A stretch of 64,000 nucleotides of DNA from Streptomyces sp. NRRL B-1347 (GTDB taxonomy: Bacteria > Actinomycetota > Actinomycetes > Streptomycetales > Streptomycetaceae). The DNA is taken from contig NZ_JOJM01000002.1 in assembly GCF_000720325.1 (NCBI RefSeq), positions 124,001 to 188,000 of the forward strand, in the 5' to 3' direction. Positions within the stretch are counted from its first letter, which is position 1, and each line of letters opens with the position of its first letter. Shown in pieces: positions 17,773-27,534 of the stretch. A model generated the notes under the pieces. It was not told where the DNA came from and searched no databases. It saw only the letters and a program-made list of their open reading frames with translations. The translations under genes were made by a program, and so were the position numbers.

Positions 17773-18993
17773 GTGCCGTACGGACCCCTCGCCCGCCTCT
17801 CCGGCCTCGCCGCCGACACGCCGTCCCGCGTCCCCTCGTCGCGCCGCTCCCGTCCCGCCGCACGGCCGGCGAAGGGCCCGCGCGCGCGGGCGGGCGACGC
17901 GCTGCGGCACGCGGCCCCGGCGCTCCTCGCGTACGCGGCGGTGCGCGTCCTCGGCCTGCTGGTGTTCGCCTTCTGGGCGCGCCGCGAGCACCGCGGCGTC
18001 TGGCACCTGCTCGCCGAGTCCTGGGACTGCGACTGGTACTTGAAGATCGCCGAGCACGGGTACGCGGACGCGCTCGGCCACACCTTCGACACGAACAACC
18101 TGGCGTTCTTCCCGCTGTACCCGCTGCTGATCCGGGCGGGCGAGCTGCTGGTGCCCGCACCGCGCGGCGCGGTGGGCCTGGCGATCGCGTGCGCGGCCTC
18201 GTTCCTCGCGGCCTGGGGGATCTTCAAGGTCGGCGACCGGCTGCACGGGCGGCGGGCCGGGGTGCTGCTCGTGGTGCTGTGGGCGTGCCTCCCGGTGGCC
18301 CTCGTGCAGTGGATGGGCTACACGGAGTCCCTGTTCACGGCCTTCGTGGCGTGGTCCCTGTACGCGGTCCTCACCGGGCGCTGGGTGACGGCCGGAGCCC
18401 TTGCCGCGCTCGCGGGCCTGACCCGTCCCACGGGCATCGCGGTGGCCGCCGCGGTCTCGGTGACGGCGGTCCTCGCGCTGCGCCGCGGCTTCTGCGCGCG
18501 GGCCCTCGCCGGCGCCGTCCTCGCGCCCCTGGGCTGGCTGGCGTACGTCGGCTGGGTGGGGGTCAGGCTCGGCCGCTGGGACGGCTACTTCGCGGTGCAG
18601 AAGTGGTGGCACAACGAGTGGGACGGCGGGGTCGGCACCCTGCGCTGGGTGAAGAGCCTGTTCGTCGTGGAGCGGCCGCAGCTGTTCCTGGTGATGGTGA
18701 CCTTGGTGCTGTTCGGCGCGCTCGTGCTGTTCGCGCTGTCGGTGGCGGGGCGCGAACAGCCGCTGCCGCTGCTCGTGTTCACGGGCCTGCTGCTGGCGAT
18801 CGTGCTGGGCTCCCGGGGGGTGTACTTCCCGCGGGCGCGGTTCCTGCTGCCGGGCTTCCCGCTGCTGCTCCCGGTGGCACTCGCGCTCGCCCGGGCCCGG
18901 GCGCGGGTGGTGGTGCCGGTGCTTGCGGGCGCGGCCCTGACGTCGGCGGCGTTCGGCGGGCACATGCTGCTCGTGTGGCTGGGGCCGCCGTGA
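17773..18993 (+). CDS. membrane glycosyltransferase, mannosyltransferase-like (GT-C)
   Basis: A 406-residue polytopic membrane protein with about ten hydrophobic helices. After an Arg/Pro-rich cytoplasmic tail (to about residue 40) comes LAYAAVRVLGLLVFAFWARR, then WDCDWYLKIAEHGYA, in which the acidic WDxDWY motif just outside the first helix is typical of GT-C glycosyltransferases; FFPLYPLLI, MGYTESLFTAFVAWSLY and LTRPTG are the hallmarks of the PIG-V/GPI mannosyltransferase 2-like family. It probably moves a sugar from a polyprenyl-phosphate donor onto an envelope molecule. Start GTG 17773 has CGGGAG upstream; a TTG at 17752 does not. Confidence 0.85.
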   Translation: MPYGPLARLSGLAADTPSRVPSSRRSRPAARPAKGPRARAGDALRHAAPALLAYAAVRVLGLLVFAFWARREHRGVWHLLAESWDCDWYLKIAEHGYADALGHTFDTNNLAFFPLYPLLIRAGELLVPAPRGAVGLAIACAASFLAAWGIFKVGDRLHGRRAGVLLVVLWACLPVALVQWMGYTESLFTAFVAWSLYAVLTGRWVTAGALAALAGLTRPTGIAVAAAVSVTAVLALRRGFCARALAGAVLAPLGWLAYVGWVGVRLGRWDGYFAVQKWWHNEWDGGVGTLRWVKSLFVVERPQLFLVMVTLVLFGALVLFALSVAGREQPLPLLVFTGLLLAIVLGSRGVYFPRARFLLPGFPLLLPVALALARARARVVVPVLAGAALTSAAFGGHMLLVWLGPP

Positions 18994-19311
18994 GCCCCCC
19001 AGGCCCGCTGTAAGCCCTCCAGGCCCGCCGTGAGCCCCCGGGTGCGCCGGGGCGCGCCCCGGGGCATGGGTGCCCACTGCATCCCGGCCGCGGCCGCGTT
19101 GAATCCGGTCCGGTTCGCGGGGAGTCGGGGCCCTGCGGGCGTCCCGGAGGCCGCGCGAGGACAACGATGCCCCACTATGGAAGCGCTGTCCGGCGGCTCC
19201 CCGGCCCCCCAGTGGGAGCCGACGGCACCGGCGCCCCGCTCACCCCCCTTGCGAGGCGCCGCCCTGCCGGACACGGCGACGGCCGTGTCCGGCTCTCAAC
19301 GGCCTCGGGGC
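18994..19311. other. gene-free stretch between convergent genes
   Basis: 318 bp. It contains a small direct repeat at 18985-19037, in which GGCCCGC(C/T)GT(G/A)AGCCC recurs about every 24 bp starting with the upstream gene's own stop codon, and a good hairpin at 19267-19292. No credible open frame. Confidence 0.7.
19267..19292. terminator. hairpin between convergent genes
   Basis: 10-bp perfect inverted repeat CCGGACACGG/CCGTGTCCGG with a 6-nt loop, 20 bp from the stop of the PH-domain gene. Confidence 0.75.
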
Positions 19312-19956
19312 TCAGCCGGTCGCGAGGAGCACGGCCAGGACGACCGCTCCCGCGAGGCTCGGGCCGAGGATCTCGTACGCCCAGCGCACCAGCGGCTCGC
19401 CCTGCGCGGCCGCCGCGCCCTCGCGGCGCTCGGAGATCTCCCGCAGGTCGTCCATGGCCTGGTCGCCGGGCGCGCGCGTGTTCTCGTGTGCGCTGCCGGG
19501 GCGGACCAGGCTCGCGGACGGGTCGTCCGAAGCGACCTGCCGCGCGTGCCGCTGGGCGGCCCGCTTGCGGCCGCGCAGGGACACCGGGATGGCCCAGAGC
19601 TGGTACTTGGTGCCGTCCTGCGCGAAGACCTCGTTCGAGTACCCGGAGCGGAGCCCGGTGACCGCGCCCCACGGCAGCACGATCGTGCGGAACGGGTTGC
19701 GGACGCGCAGCCGGTCCTCGCTCGCGTACACGGCGGGCCGCACGGTGTAGGCGACGACCAGCGGCACCGCGAAGAGCAGCCCCGCGAGGGCCACCCAGGG
19801 GGTGCGGCCCTCGCCCCGGATCAGCGCGTCGACGCCCAGCCAGGCGCCGATCGCGAGCAGCATGACGCCTCCGGCGATGGCCGCGTGCGACCGGTAGACG
19901 CGGTCCTTGTATGCGGGGGTGGGCTCCGCCGGGGTGGGCTGCGGGTCGCTCGTCAT
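19312..19956 (-). CDS. PH-domain membrane protein
   Basis: A 214-residue protein. Two hydrophobic helices near the N-terminus (AAIAGGVMLLAIGAWLGV and PWVALAGLLFAVPLVVAY) are followed by a bacterial PH-like beta domain (AVYASEDRLRVRNPFRTIVLPWGAVTGLRSGYSNEVF), a charged linker, and a C-terminal helix (SLAGAVVLAVLLATG). The WGAVTGL motif is typical of these proteins. The role is unknown; they are inner membrane proteins. Start ATG 19956 (MTSDPQPTPAEP); in-frame sequence upstream belongs to the shared intergenic region. Divergent from the chitinase gene. Confidence 0.85.
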   Translation of the reverse strand: MTSDPQPTPAEPTPAYKDRVYRSHAAIAGGVMLLAIGAWLGVDALIRGEGRTPWVALAGLLFAVPLVVAYTVRPAVYASEDRLRVRNPFRTIVLPWGAVTGLRSGYSNEVFAQDGTKYQLWAIPVSLRGRKRAAQRHARQVASDDPSASLVRPGSAHENTRAPGDQAMDDLREISERREGAAAAQGEPLVRWAYEILGPSLAGAVVLAVLLATG

Positions 19957-20013
19957 ACGGCTGATTCTGCCTGACGCGTTGACGGGCGCCGTGCGCGGCG
20001 GGGGTATGGCGAT

Positions 20014-20025
20014 TGGTCCAGACCT
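20014..20025 (+). promoter_or_regulatory. chitinase promoter box TGGTCCAGACCT
   Basis: The 12-bp sequence matches the direct-repeat element known from Streptomyces chitinase promoters, and its core resembles the DasR site (consensus ACTGGTCTAGACCACT). Only one copy is visible here, about 140 bp upstream of the chitinase start. DasR/GlcNAc control is therefore likely but inferred. Confidence 0.8.
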
Positions 20026-20163
20026 AGTACCGTCGAGGGTTGTCATGTACGCCTAACCGTCGCCCGGCGACGCGACGGCCCGGCGCCGCACGGCCCTCCC
20101 ACACGCACCCCCCGTACGCACACCCCGAGGAGTCACCCGCAACGAACACCCCCGAGGAGAGTC

Positions 20164-22497
<2,334 letters not shown>

Positions 22498-22504
22498 CCG
22501 CCTC

Positions 22505-22531
22505 CAGCCCGTCCGGCATCTGAGGACGAGG
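22505..22531 (+). repeat. dispersed GTCCGGC(G)TTTGAGGACGAG-type element
   Basis: Copy of the 26-bp element found again at 41005-41030 (inverted), 41063-41088 and 48661-48686 (inverted), and within the 14-kb array. Here it follows the chitinase stop directly. Confidence 0.8.
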
Positions 22532-22540
22532 CGCGGAGCG

Positions 22541-22629
22541 CCGGTGACGGGGGCCCGGGAGGGGCGGAGCCCCCCGTCACCGGGAAGGGGTGGGCCTGGG
22601 GCGCCCCGCGAGGACCCAAGGCCCACCCC
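22541..22629 (+). terminator. two tandem hairpins after the chitinase gene
   Basis: First stem 13 bp (22541-22553 with 22571-22583). Second stem 11 bp (22587-22597 with 22619-22629), whose loop carries GGGGCGCCCCGCGAGG, also seen downstream of deoA near 41157-41173. Confidence 0.8.
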
Positions 22630-22661
22630 CACAGAGGCAGCCCCCGCCCCTGTACAGGCAG

Positions 22662-22673
22662 CTACGCGCGTAG
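22662..22673. promoter_or_regulatory. nucleoside-regulon operator copy 2 (CTACGCGCGTAG)
   Basis: Identical to copy 1. A -10 hexamer TATGCT at 22675-22680 lies one base after it and ends 6 nt before the GTG of deoC, so binding here would cover the -35/-10 spacer of a leaderless promoter. Confidence 0.82.
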
Positions 22674-22686
22674 ATATGCTCCCCTC

Positions 22687-23673
22687 GTGACTATGCCGAC
22701 GACGACACCGCCTCCAAGGCCAGCCGCGCCCGCAGGGCCCCCGCCCCTCGCCGACGTCACCGCGTCGGCGGCCACGCTGCACCGCTTCCTGCACGGCCTC
22801 CCGGGCGTGGACGCGGTCGGCCTCGAAGCCCGCGCCGCCTCCCTCGGGACGCGGTCGATCAAGGCCTCGGCCAAGGCGTACGCCATCGACCTGGCCATCT
22901 CCATGATCGACCTGACGACCCTGGAGGGCGCCGACACCGTCGGCAAGGTCCGCGCGCTCGGCGCCAAGGCCGTCCACCCGGACCCGACGGACCGCACCAC
23001 GCCCCGCACCGCCGCCGTCTGCGTCTACCCGGACATGGTGGCCACCGCGAAGGAGGCCGTCGCGGGCACGGACGTGCAGGTCGCCTCGGTCGCGACCGCG
23101 TTCCCCGCGGGCCGCGCCGCCCTCGACGTGAAGCTCGCGGACGTCCGCGACGCCGTCGCCGCGGGCGCCGACGAGATCGACATGGTCATCGACCGCGGCG
23201 CGTTCCTGTCCGGCGACTACCTGAAGGTGTACGAGGAGATCGTCGCCGTCAAGGAGGCGTCCCGGCACGCGCGCCTGAAGGTCATCTTCGAGACCGGCGA
23301 GCTGTCGACGTACGACAACATCCGGCGCGCGAGCTGGCTCGGCATGCTCGCGGGCGCGGACTTCATCAAGACGTCGACCGGCAAGGTCGGGGTCAACGCG
23401 ACGCCCGCCAACACCCTGCTGATGCTGGAGGCCGTCCGCGACTTCCGCGCGCAGACCGGCGTCCAGGTCGGCGTGAAGCCCGCGGGCGGCATCCGCACCT
23501 CGAAGGACGCCATCAAGTTCCTCGTCCTGGTGAACGAGACCGCGGGCGCGGACTGGCTGGACAACCACTGGTTCCGCTTCGGCGCGTCCAGCCTGCTCAA
23601 CGATCTGCTGATGCAGCGCCAGAAGCTGGCCACCGGACGCTACTCCGGTCCTGACTACGTGACGGTGGACTGA
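22687..23673 (+). CDS. deoC: deoxyribose-phosphate aldolase
   Basis: A 328-residue class I aldolase cleaving 2-deoxyribose-5-phosphate into acetaldehyde and glyceraldehyde-3-phosphate, the last step of deoxynucleoside breakdown. The Schiff-base lysine is Lys228 in FIKTSTGK; the proton-relay lysine is Lys264 in GVKPAGGI; the catalytic acid region is DEIDMVIDRG. It carries a Pro-rich 25-residue start and is longer than the E. coli enzyme because of an N-terminal helical extension. GTG 22687 is apparently leaderless. The aldehyde dehydrogenase that can remove its acetaldehyde starts 5 bp after its stop. Confidence 0.96.
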   Translation: MTMPTTTPPPRPAAPAGPPPLADVTASAATLHRFLHGLPGVDAVGLEARAASLGTRSIKASAKAYAIDLAISMIDLTTLEGADTVGKVRALGAKAVHPDPTDRTTPRTAAVCVYPDMVATAKEAVAGTDVQVASVATAFPAGRAALDVKLADVRDAVAAGADEIDMVIDRGAFLSGDYLKVYEEIVAVKEASRHARLKVIFETGELSTYDNIRRASWLGMLAGADFIKTSTGKVGVNATPANTLLMLEAVRDFRAQTGVQVGVKPAGGIRTSKDAIKFLVLVNETAGADWLDNHWFRFGASSLLNDLLMQRQKLATGRYSGPDYVTVD

Positions 23674-23678
23674 TCACC

Positions 23679-25136
23679 ATGGCATCTGTGTTCGAGTACG
23701 CCCCGGCCCCCGAGTCCCGCTCGGTCGTCGACATCGCCCCTTCGTACGGCCTGTTCATCGACGGCGAGTTCACCGAGGCCGCGGACGGCAAGGTCTTCAA
23801 GACGGTCTCCCCTGCCACCGAGGAGGTCCTCTCCGAGGTCGCGCAGGCCGGCGAGGCGGACGTCGACCGCGCGGTGAAGGCCGCCCGCAAGGCCTTCGAG
23901 AAGTGGTCCGCGCTGCCCGGCGCCGAGCGGGCGAAGTACCTCTTCCGCATCGCCCGCATCATCCAGGAGCGCAGCCGCGAGCTGGCCGTCCTGGAGACCC
24001 TCGACAACGGCAAGCCGATCAAGGAGACCCGCGACGCGGACCTCCCGCTGGTCGCCGCGCACTTCTTCTACTACGCGGGCTGGGCCGACAAGCTCGACCA
24101 CGCCGGGTACGGCGCGAACCCGCGCCCGCTGGGCGTCGCGGGTCAGGTCATCCCGTGGAACTTCCCGCTCCTGATGCTGGCCTGGAAGATCGCCCCGGCG
24201 CTCGCGGCCGGCAACACGGTGGTCCTGAAGCCCGCCGAGACGACCCCGCTCTCCGCCCTGTTCTTCGCGGACATCTGCCGCCAGGCGGGCCTGCCGAAGG
24301 GCGTCGTCAACATCCTTCCCGGGTACGGCGACACGGGCGCGGCCATCGTCGCGCACCCGGACGTCAACAAGGTCGCCTTCACCGGCTCCACGGCCGTCGG
24401 CAAGGAGATCGCCCGCACGGTCGCGGGCACGGACAAGAAGCTCACCCTCGAACTGGGCGGCAAGGGCGCGAACATCGTCTTCGACGACGCCCCCGTCGAC
24501 CAGGCCGTCGAGGGCATCGTCACGGGCATCTTCTTCAACCAGGGCCAGGTCTGCTGCGCGGGCTCGCGCCTCCTGGTCCAGGAGTCGATCCAGGACGAGC
24601 TCCTCGACTCCCTCAAGCGCCGTCTGGGCACCCTGCGCCTGGGCGACCCGCTCGACAAGAACACCGACATCGGCGCGATCAACTCCGCCGAGCAGCTGGC
24701 CCGCATCAGCGACCTCGCCGACCGGGGCGAGGCGGAGGGCGCCGAGCGCTGGTCCCCGGCCTGCGAACTCCCGTCCGCGGGCTACTGGTTCGCCCCGACG
24801 CTGTTCACCAACGTCACCCAGGCGCACACCATCGCCCGCGACGAGATCTTCGGCCCGGTCCTGTCGGTCCTCACCTTCCGCACGCCGGACGAGGCCGTCG
24901 CCAAGGCGAACAACACGCAGTACGGCCTGTCCGCGGGCATCTGGACGGAGAAGGGCTCGCGCATCCTCGCGGTCGCGAACAAGCTCCGCGCCGGGGTCGT
25001 CTGGGCCAACACGTTCAACAAGTTCGACCCGACCTCGCCCTTCGGCGGCTACAAGGAGTCGGGCTTCGGCCGCGAGGGCGGCCGCCACGGCCTGGAGGCG
25101 TACCTCGCCCCGTCGAACCCGAAGGGTGAGCGATAA
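23679..25136 (+). CDS. NAD(P)-dependent aldehyde dehydrogenase
   Basis: A 485-residue ALDH with all catalytic features: IPWNFPLLM, NTVVLKPAE (cofactor lysine), GSTAVG, the general base in LTLELGGKGANIVF and the nucleophile Cys292 in NQGQVCCAGS. Starting 5 bp after deoC, it most likely oxidises the acetaldehyde released by the aldolase to acetate. It ends in TAA immediately followed by the ATG of the next gene with no gap, a strong sign of translational coupling. Substrate is inferred from context. Confidence 0.94.
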   Translation: MASVFEYAPAPESRSVVDIAPSYGLFIDGEFTEAADGKVFKTVSPATEEVLSEVAQAGEADVDRAVKAARKAFEKWSALPGAERAKYLFRIARIIQERSRELAVLETLDNGKPIKETRDADLPLVAAHFFYYAGWADKLDHAGYGANPRPLGVAGQVIPWNFPLLMLAWKIAPALAAGNTVVLKPAETTPLSALFFADICRQAGLPKGVVNILPGYGDTGAAIVAHPDVNKVAFTGSTAVGKEIARTVAGTDKKLTLELGGKGANIVFDDAPVDQAVEGIVTGIFFNQGQVCCAGSRLLVQESIQDELLDSLKRRLGTLRLGDPLDKNTDIGAINSAEQLARISDLADRGEAEGAERWSPACELPSAGYWFAPTLFTNVTQAHTIARDEIFGPVLSVLTFRTPDEAVAKANNTQYGLSAGIWTEKGSRILAVANKLRAGVVWANTFNKFDPTSPFGGYKESGFGREGGRHGLEAYLAPSNPKGER

Positions 25137-26033
25137 ATGAGCACGGTTGACCGACTCGCGGTGTTCAAGACCTACAAGCTGTACGTGGGCGGCAAGTTCC
25201 CGCGTTCCGAGAGCGGCCGGGTGTACGAGGTGACCGACGCAAAGGGCAAGTGGCTGGCCAACGCCCCGCAGTCGTCCCGCAAGGACGCCCGGGACGCGGT
25301 CGTGGCGGCGCGCAAGGCGTTCGGCGGCTGGTCGAACGCGACGGCGTACCTGCGCGGCCAGATCCTCTACCGCGTGGCCGAGATGCTGGAGGGCCGCCGC
25401 GAGCAGTTCGTGCGCGAGGTCGCCGAGGCCGAGGGCCTGTCGAAGTCCAAGGCCGCCGCGGTGGTCGACGCGGCGATCGACCGCTGGGTCTGGTACGCGG
25501 GCTGGACCGACAAGATCGCCCAGATCGCGGGCGGCGCGAACCCGGTCGCGGGCCCGTTCTTCAACCTCTCCACCCCCGAGCCGACGGGCGTCGTCGCGGT
25601 GGTCGCGCCCCAGGAGTCGTCCTTCCTGGGCCTGGTGTCCGTGCTGGCCCCGGTGATCGCCACGGGCAACACGGCCGTCGTCATCGCCGCCGAGAAGGCC
25701 CCGCTGCCCGCCCTGTCCCTGGGTGAGGTGCTCGCCACGTCCGACGTCCCCGGCGGCGTGGTCAACATCCTCTCCGGCCGGACGGCGGAGCTCGCGGCCC
25801 CGCTCGCCGCCCACCAGGACGTGAACGCCATCGACCTCACGGGCGCCACCGCGGACCTCGCGAAGGACCTGGAGATCGCGGCGGCGGACAACCTGAAGCG
25901 CGCGCTGCGTCCACAGGCTGTGGACACGGACTTCACCGCGTCCCCGGGCACGGAGCGCCTCACCGCGTTCCTGGAGACGAAGACGGTCTGGCACCCCACG
26001 GGCTCCCTGGGCGCGTCGGGCTCCTCGTACTGA
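25137..26033 (+). CDS. truncated non-catalytic aldehyde dehydrogenase homologue
   Basis: A 298-residue ALDH-like protein that begins with the A of ATG directly after the upstream TAA. It covers the cofactor-binding half (KLYVGGKFPRSESGRVYEV; VWYAGWTDKIAQIAGG; VVAVVAPQESSFLG; NTAVVIAAEKAPLPALSLGEVL; VNILSGRTAEL) and then stops after a short tail. The usual Glu of ELGGK and the catalytic Cys segment are absent, and the proton-donor Asn in the WN-F motif is replaced by PQESSF. It resembles the inactive second domain of ALDH16-type proteins, here as a separate chain, and may be a structural partner of the active enzyme. Not a recent pseudogene: the frame is clean and coupled. Confidence 0.85.
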   Translation: MSTVDRLAVFKTYKLYVGGKFPRSESGRVYEVTDAKGKWLANAPQSSRKDARDAVVAARKAFGGWSNATAYLRGQILYRVAEMLEGRREQFVREVAEAEGLSKSKAAAVVDAAIDRWVWYAGWTDKIAQIAGGANPVAGPFFNLSTPEPTGVVAVVAPQESSFLGLVSVLAPVIATGNTAVVIAAEKAPLPALSLGEVLATSDVPGGVVNILSGRTAELAAPLAAHQDVNAIDLTGATADLAKDLEIAAADNLKRALRPQAVDTDFTASPGTERLTAFLETKTVWHPTGSLGASGSSY

Positions 26034-26048
26034 GGCCCCAGCGCCCCG

Positions 26049-26088
26049 CAAGCGCCGGACGGACTGCTTCCAGCCCGTCCGGCGCTTG
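26049..26088 (+). terminator. hairpin terminator after the deoC operon
   Basis: 14-bp perfect arms 26049-26062 and 26075-26088, 12-nt loop. The arms contain the GTCCGGCG core of the dispersed repeat, showing that the repeat can serve as a terminator arm. Confidence 0.8.
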
Positions 26089-26119
26089 CCGTTGCGAGGG
26101 GGGCGGGAGCGGGGATCCG

Positions 26120-26557
26120 TCAGCCGGGCAGCAGCCCCGACACCGCCCCCGTCACCGGCAGGTCCCCCAGGGCCCCGCCCTGCGTCAGCGGGCCCGTCGC
26201 CATCGCCGTGCTCACCGGCTGGAAGTCGGCGACCTGCGTGCCCACCGCGTTGTCGAGCGGATCCACACCCGTGCCGGCCAGCGGGTCGAGCTTCAGCCGC
26301 TTCGCGGGCCCGAGCGCAGGGCCCAGGGCCGCGGTGGCCGCCTGCACGTCCAGGTTCCCCAGGCCGCCGGCCTGCGAGGTGACGGGCGGCGGTGCGGGCT
26401 CCGCGGCGCCCGCACCGGCCGCGCCGACGCCGAGGACGGCCCCGGCGGCGGACACCGTGAGGCCCGCCCGCAGGAGCGCCCGCGCGGAAGCGGAGGACGA
26501 CGTCGACGCGGCGTTCCGCGCCGCGGACCGAACAGGGTTTCGCGCCATCTGGACCAT
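26120..26557 (-). CDS. small secreted protein, unknown function
   Basis: A 145-residue protein with an Arg-rich start and hydrophobic signal segment (RAGLTVSAAGAVLGVGAAGAGAAEP), cleavage likely around residue 52. The mature part is Ala/Leu/Pro-rich with motifs such as KLDPLAGTGVDPLDNAVG and ADFQPVSTA and lacks cysteines and recognisable catalytic residues. A second protein of similar style is encoded at 32417-32905. Start ATG 26557 has AGGCGG upstream. The family is known to me only as conserved Streptomyces secreted proteins. Confidence 0.75.
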   Translation of the reverse strand: MVQMARNPVRSAARNAASTSSSASARALLRAGLTVSAAGAVLGVGAAGAGAAEPAPPPVTSQAGGLGNLDVQAATAALGPALGPAKRLKLDPLAGTGVDPLDNAVGTQVADFQPVSTAMATGPLTQGGALGDLPVTGAVSGLLPG

Positions 26558-26589
26558 GTGGACCGCCTAACGATCTCTCCGTGCGTAAT

Positions 26590-26601
26590 CGTGCGCGCAC
26601 G
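26590..26601. promoter_or_regulatory. palindrome CGTGCGCGCACG upstream of uridine kinase
   Basis: Perfect 12-bp palindrome in the gap between the divergent secreted-protein and uridine-kinase genes. It differs from the nucleoside operator at the outer positions, so I do not count it as a member. Could also be chance in GC-rich DNA. Confidence 0.3.
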
Positions 26602-26684
26602 CAGCGTAGCCGCGCGAGGACATTCCCACCAAAGCCCGCCCCGCCGGGGCCGGGCCCCGCCGGAATGCCGCAGACTGGTCTCTC

Positions 26685-27329
26685 GTGAGTCCTCATCCTC
26701 CGATACCCACGCGCGTCGTCCTGCTCACCGGGCCTTCAGGCTCCGGCAAGTCGTCGTTCGCCACCCGCAGCGGGCTGCCCGTGCTGTGCCTCGACGACTT
26801 CTACAAGGAGGGCACCGACCCCTCACTGCCGCTGGTCGAGGGCAGCTCGGACATCGACTGGGACTCGCCCGGGTCCTGGGACGCGGACGTCGCGGTCGCC
26901 GCGATCGAGGAGCTGTGCCGCACGGGCCGCACCCGCGTGCCGGTGTACGACATCTCGACGAGCGCGCGCGTCGGCGAGGAGGCGCTCGACATCGAGCGCA
27001 CGCCGCTGTTCATCGCCGAGGGCATCTTCGCCGCGGACATCGTGGACCGCTGCCGGGAGCTCGGCGTCCTGGCGGACGCGATCTGTCTGCGCGGCCGGCC
27101 GTCGACGACGTTCCGGCGCCGGCTCCTGCGCGATCTGCGCGAGGGCCGCAAGTCCGTGCCGTTCCTGCTGCGCCGCGGCTGGCGCCTGATGCGCGCCGAA
27201 CGCGCCATCGTGGCCCGCCAGACCGCCCTCGGCGCCCACGCGTGCGGCAAGGAGGAGGCCCTCGGCCGCGTGGCCGCCGCCGCGGCGGGACGGCACATCA
27301 AGGCGAAGAAGACCGCGACCATCACTTGA
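26685..27329 (+). CDS. udk: uridine kinase-like P-loop kinase
   Basis: A 214-residue kinase of the uridine kinase/phosphoribulokinase fold. Walker A is LLTGPSGSGKSSF, followed by LDDFYKEGTDPSLP (substrate-binding acid residues), a DWDSPGSWD segment, YDISTSAR and the FIAEGIFAADIV strand. It would phosphorylate uridine or cytidine with ATP or GTP for salvage; this fits the surrounding nucleoside genes but no shared operator is present here. Start GTG 26685 has no obvious strong ribosome site. A hairpin follows 58 bp after the stop. Confidence 0.85.
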   Translation: MSPHPPIPTRVVLLTGPSGSGKSSFATRSGLPVLCLDDFYKEGTDPSLPLVEGSSDIDWDSPGSWDADVAVAAIEELCRTGRTRVPVYDISTSARVGEEALDIERTPLFIAEGIFAADIVDRCRELGVLADAICLRGRPSTTFRRRLLRDLREGRKSVPFLLRRGWRLMRAERAIVARQTALGAHACGKEEALGRVAAAAAGRHIKAKKTATIT

Positions 27330-27387
27330 GCGACCCGCGCGGCGAGCGATTCGGTCCGCGAGCGCGGCGCCGGTTCAGGCGCAAAAA

Positions 27388-27424
27388 GCGGGACCGGAAA
27401 GACCCCCCGGCCTTCCGGTCCCGC
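27388..27424 (+). terminator. hairpin terminator after uridine kinase
   Basis: 12-bp perfect arms 27388-27399 and 27413-27424 preceded by an A-run; it lies between the convergent udk and sigQ genes. Confidence 0.8.
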
Positions 27425-27534
27425 AGTGTTTCCCCCGTGGTCCCCGCTGTCCCCCGTGGTTCCCCTCCCTTTCTGCCGCTTCCCCCCTAGGAGCGGCAGC
27501 CCCCGTGCTCTCCCCCGTGTTCCCCCCTCATCCT
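27425..27534 (-). repeat. pyrimidine/purine-biased tract with repeated CCCCCGTG
   Basis: About 110 bp in which the plus strand is C-rich with repeated TCCCCCGTG(G/T) units; the minus strand, transcribed after sigQ, therefore has many runs of four to six G. A related CTCCCCCG pattern recurs inside the sigQ coding start region (28068-28115). Confidence 0.7.

Noticed and set aside
26590..26601. CGTGCGCGCACG as a seventh nucleoside operator
   Set aside because: Only the GCGC core matches; the outer CTA/TAG positions that define the others are different.
23655..26696. Minus-strand frame of about 1000 codons over deoC/aldehyde dehydrogenase
   Set aside because: Both dehydrogenase genes and deoC are certain on the plus strand; the antisense frame lacks any domain.
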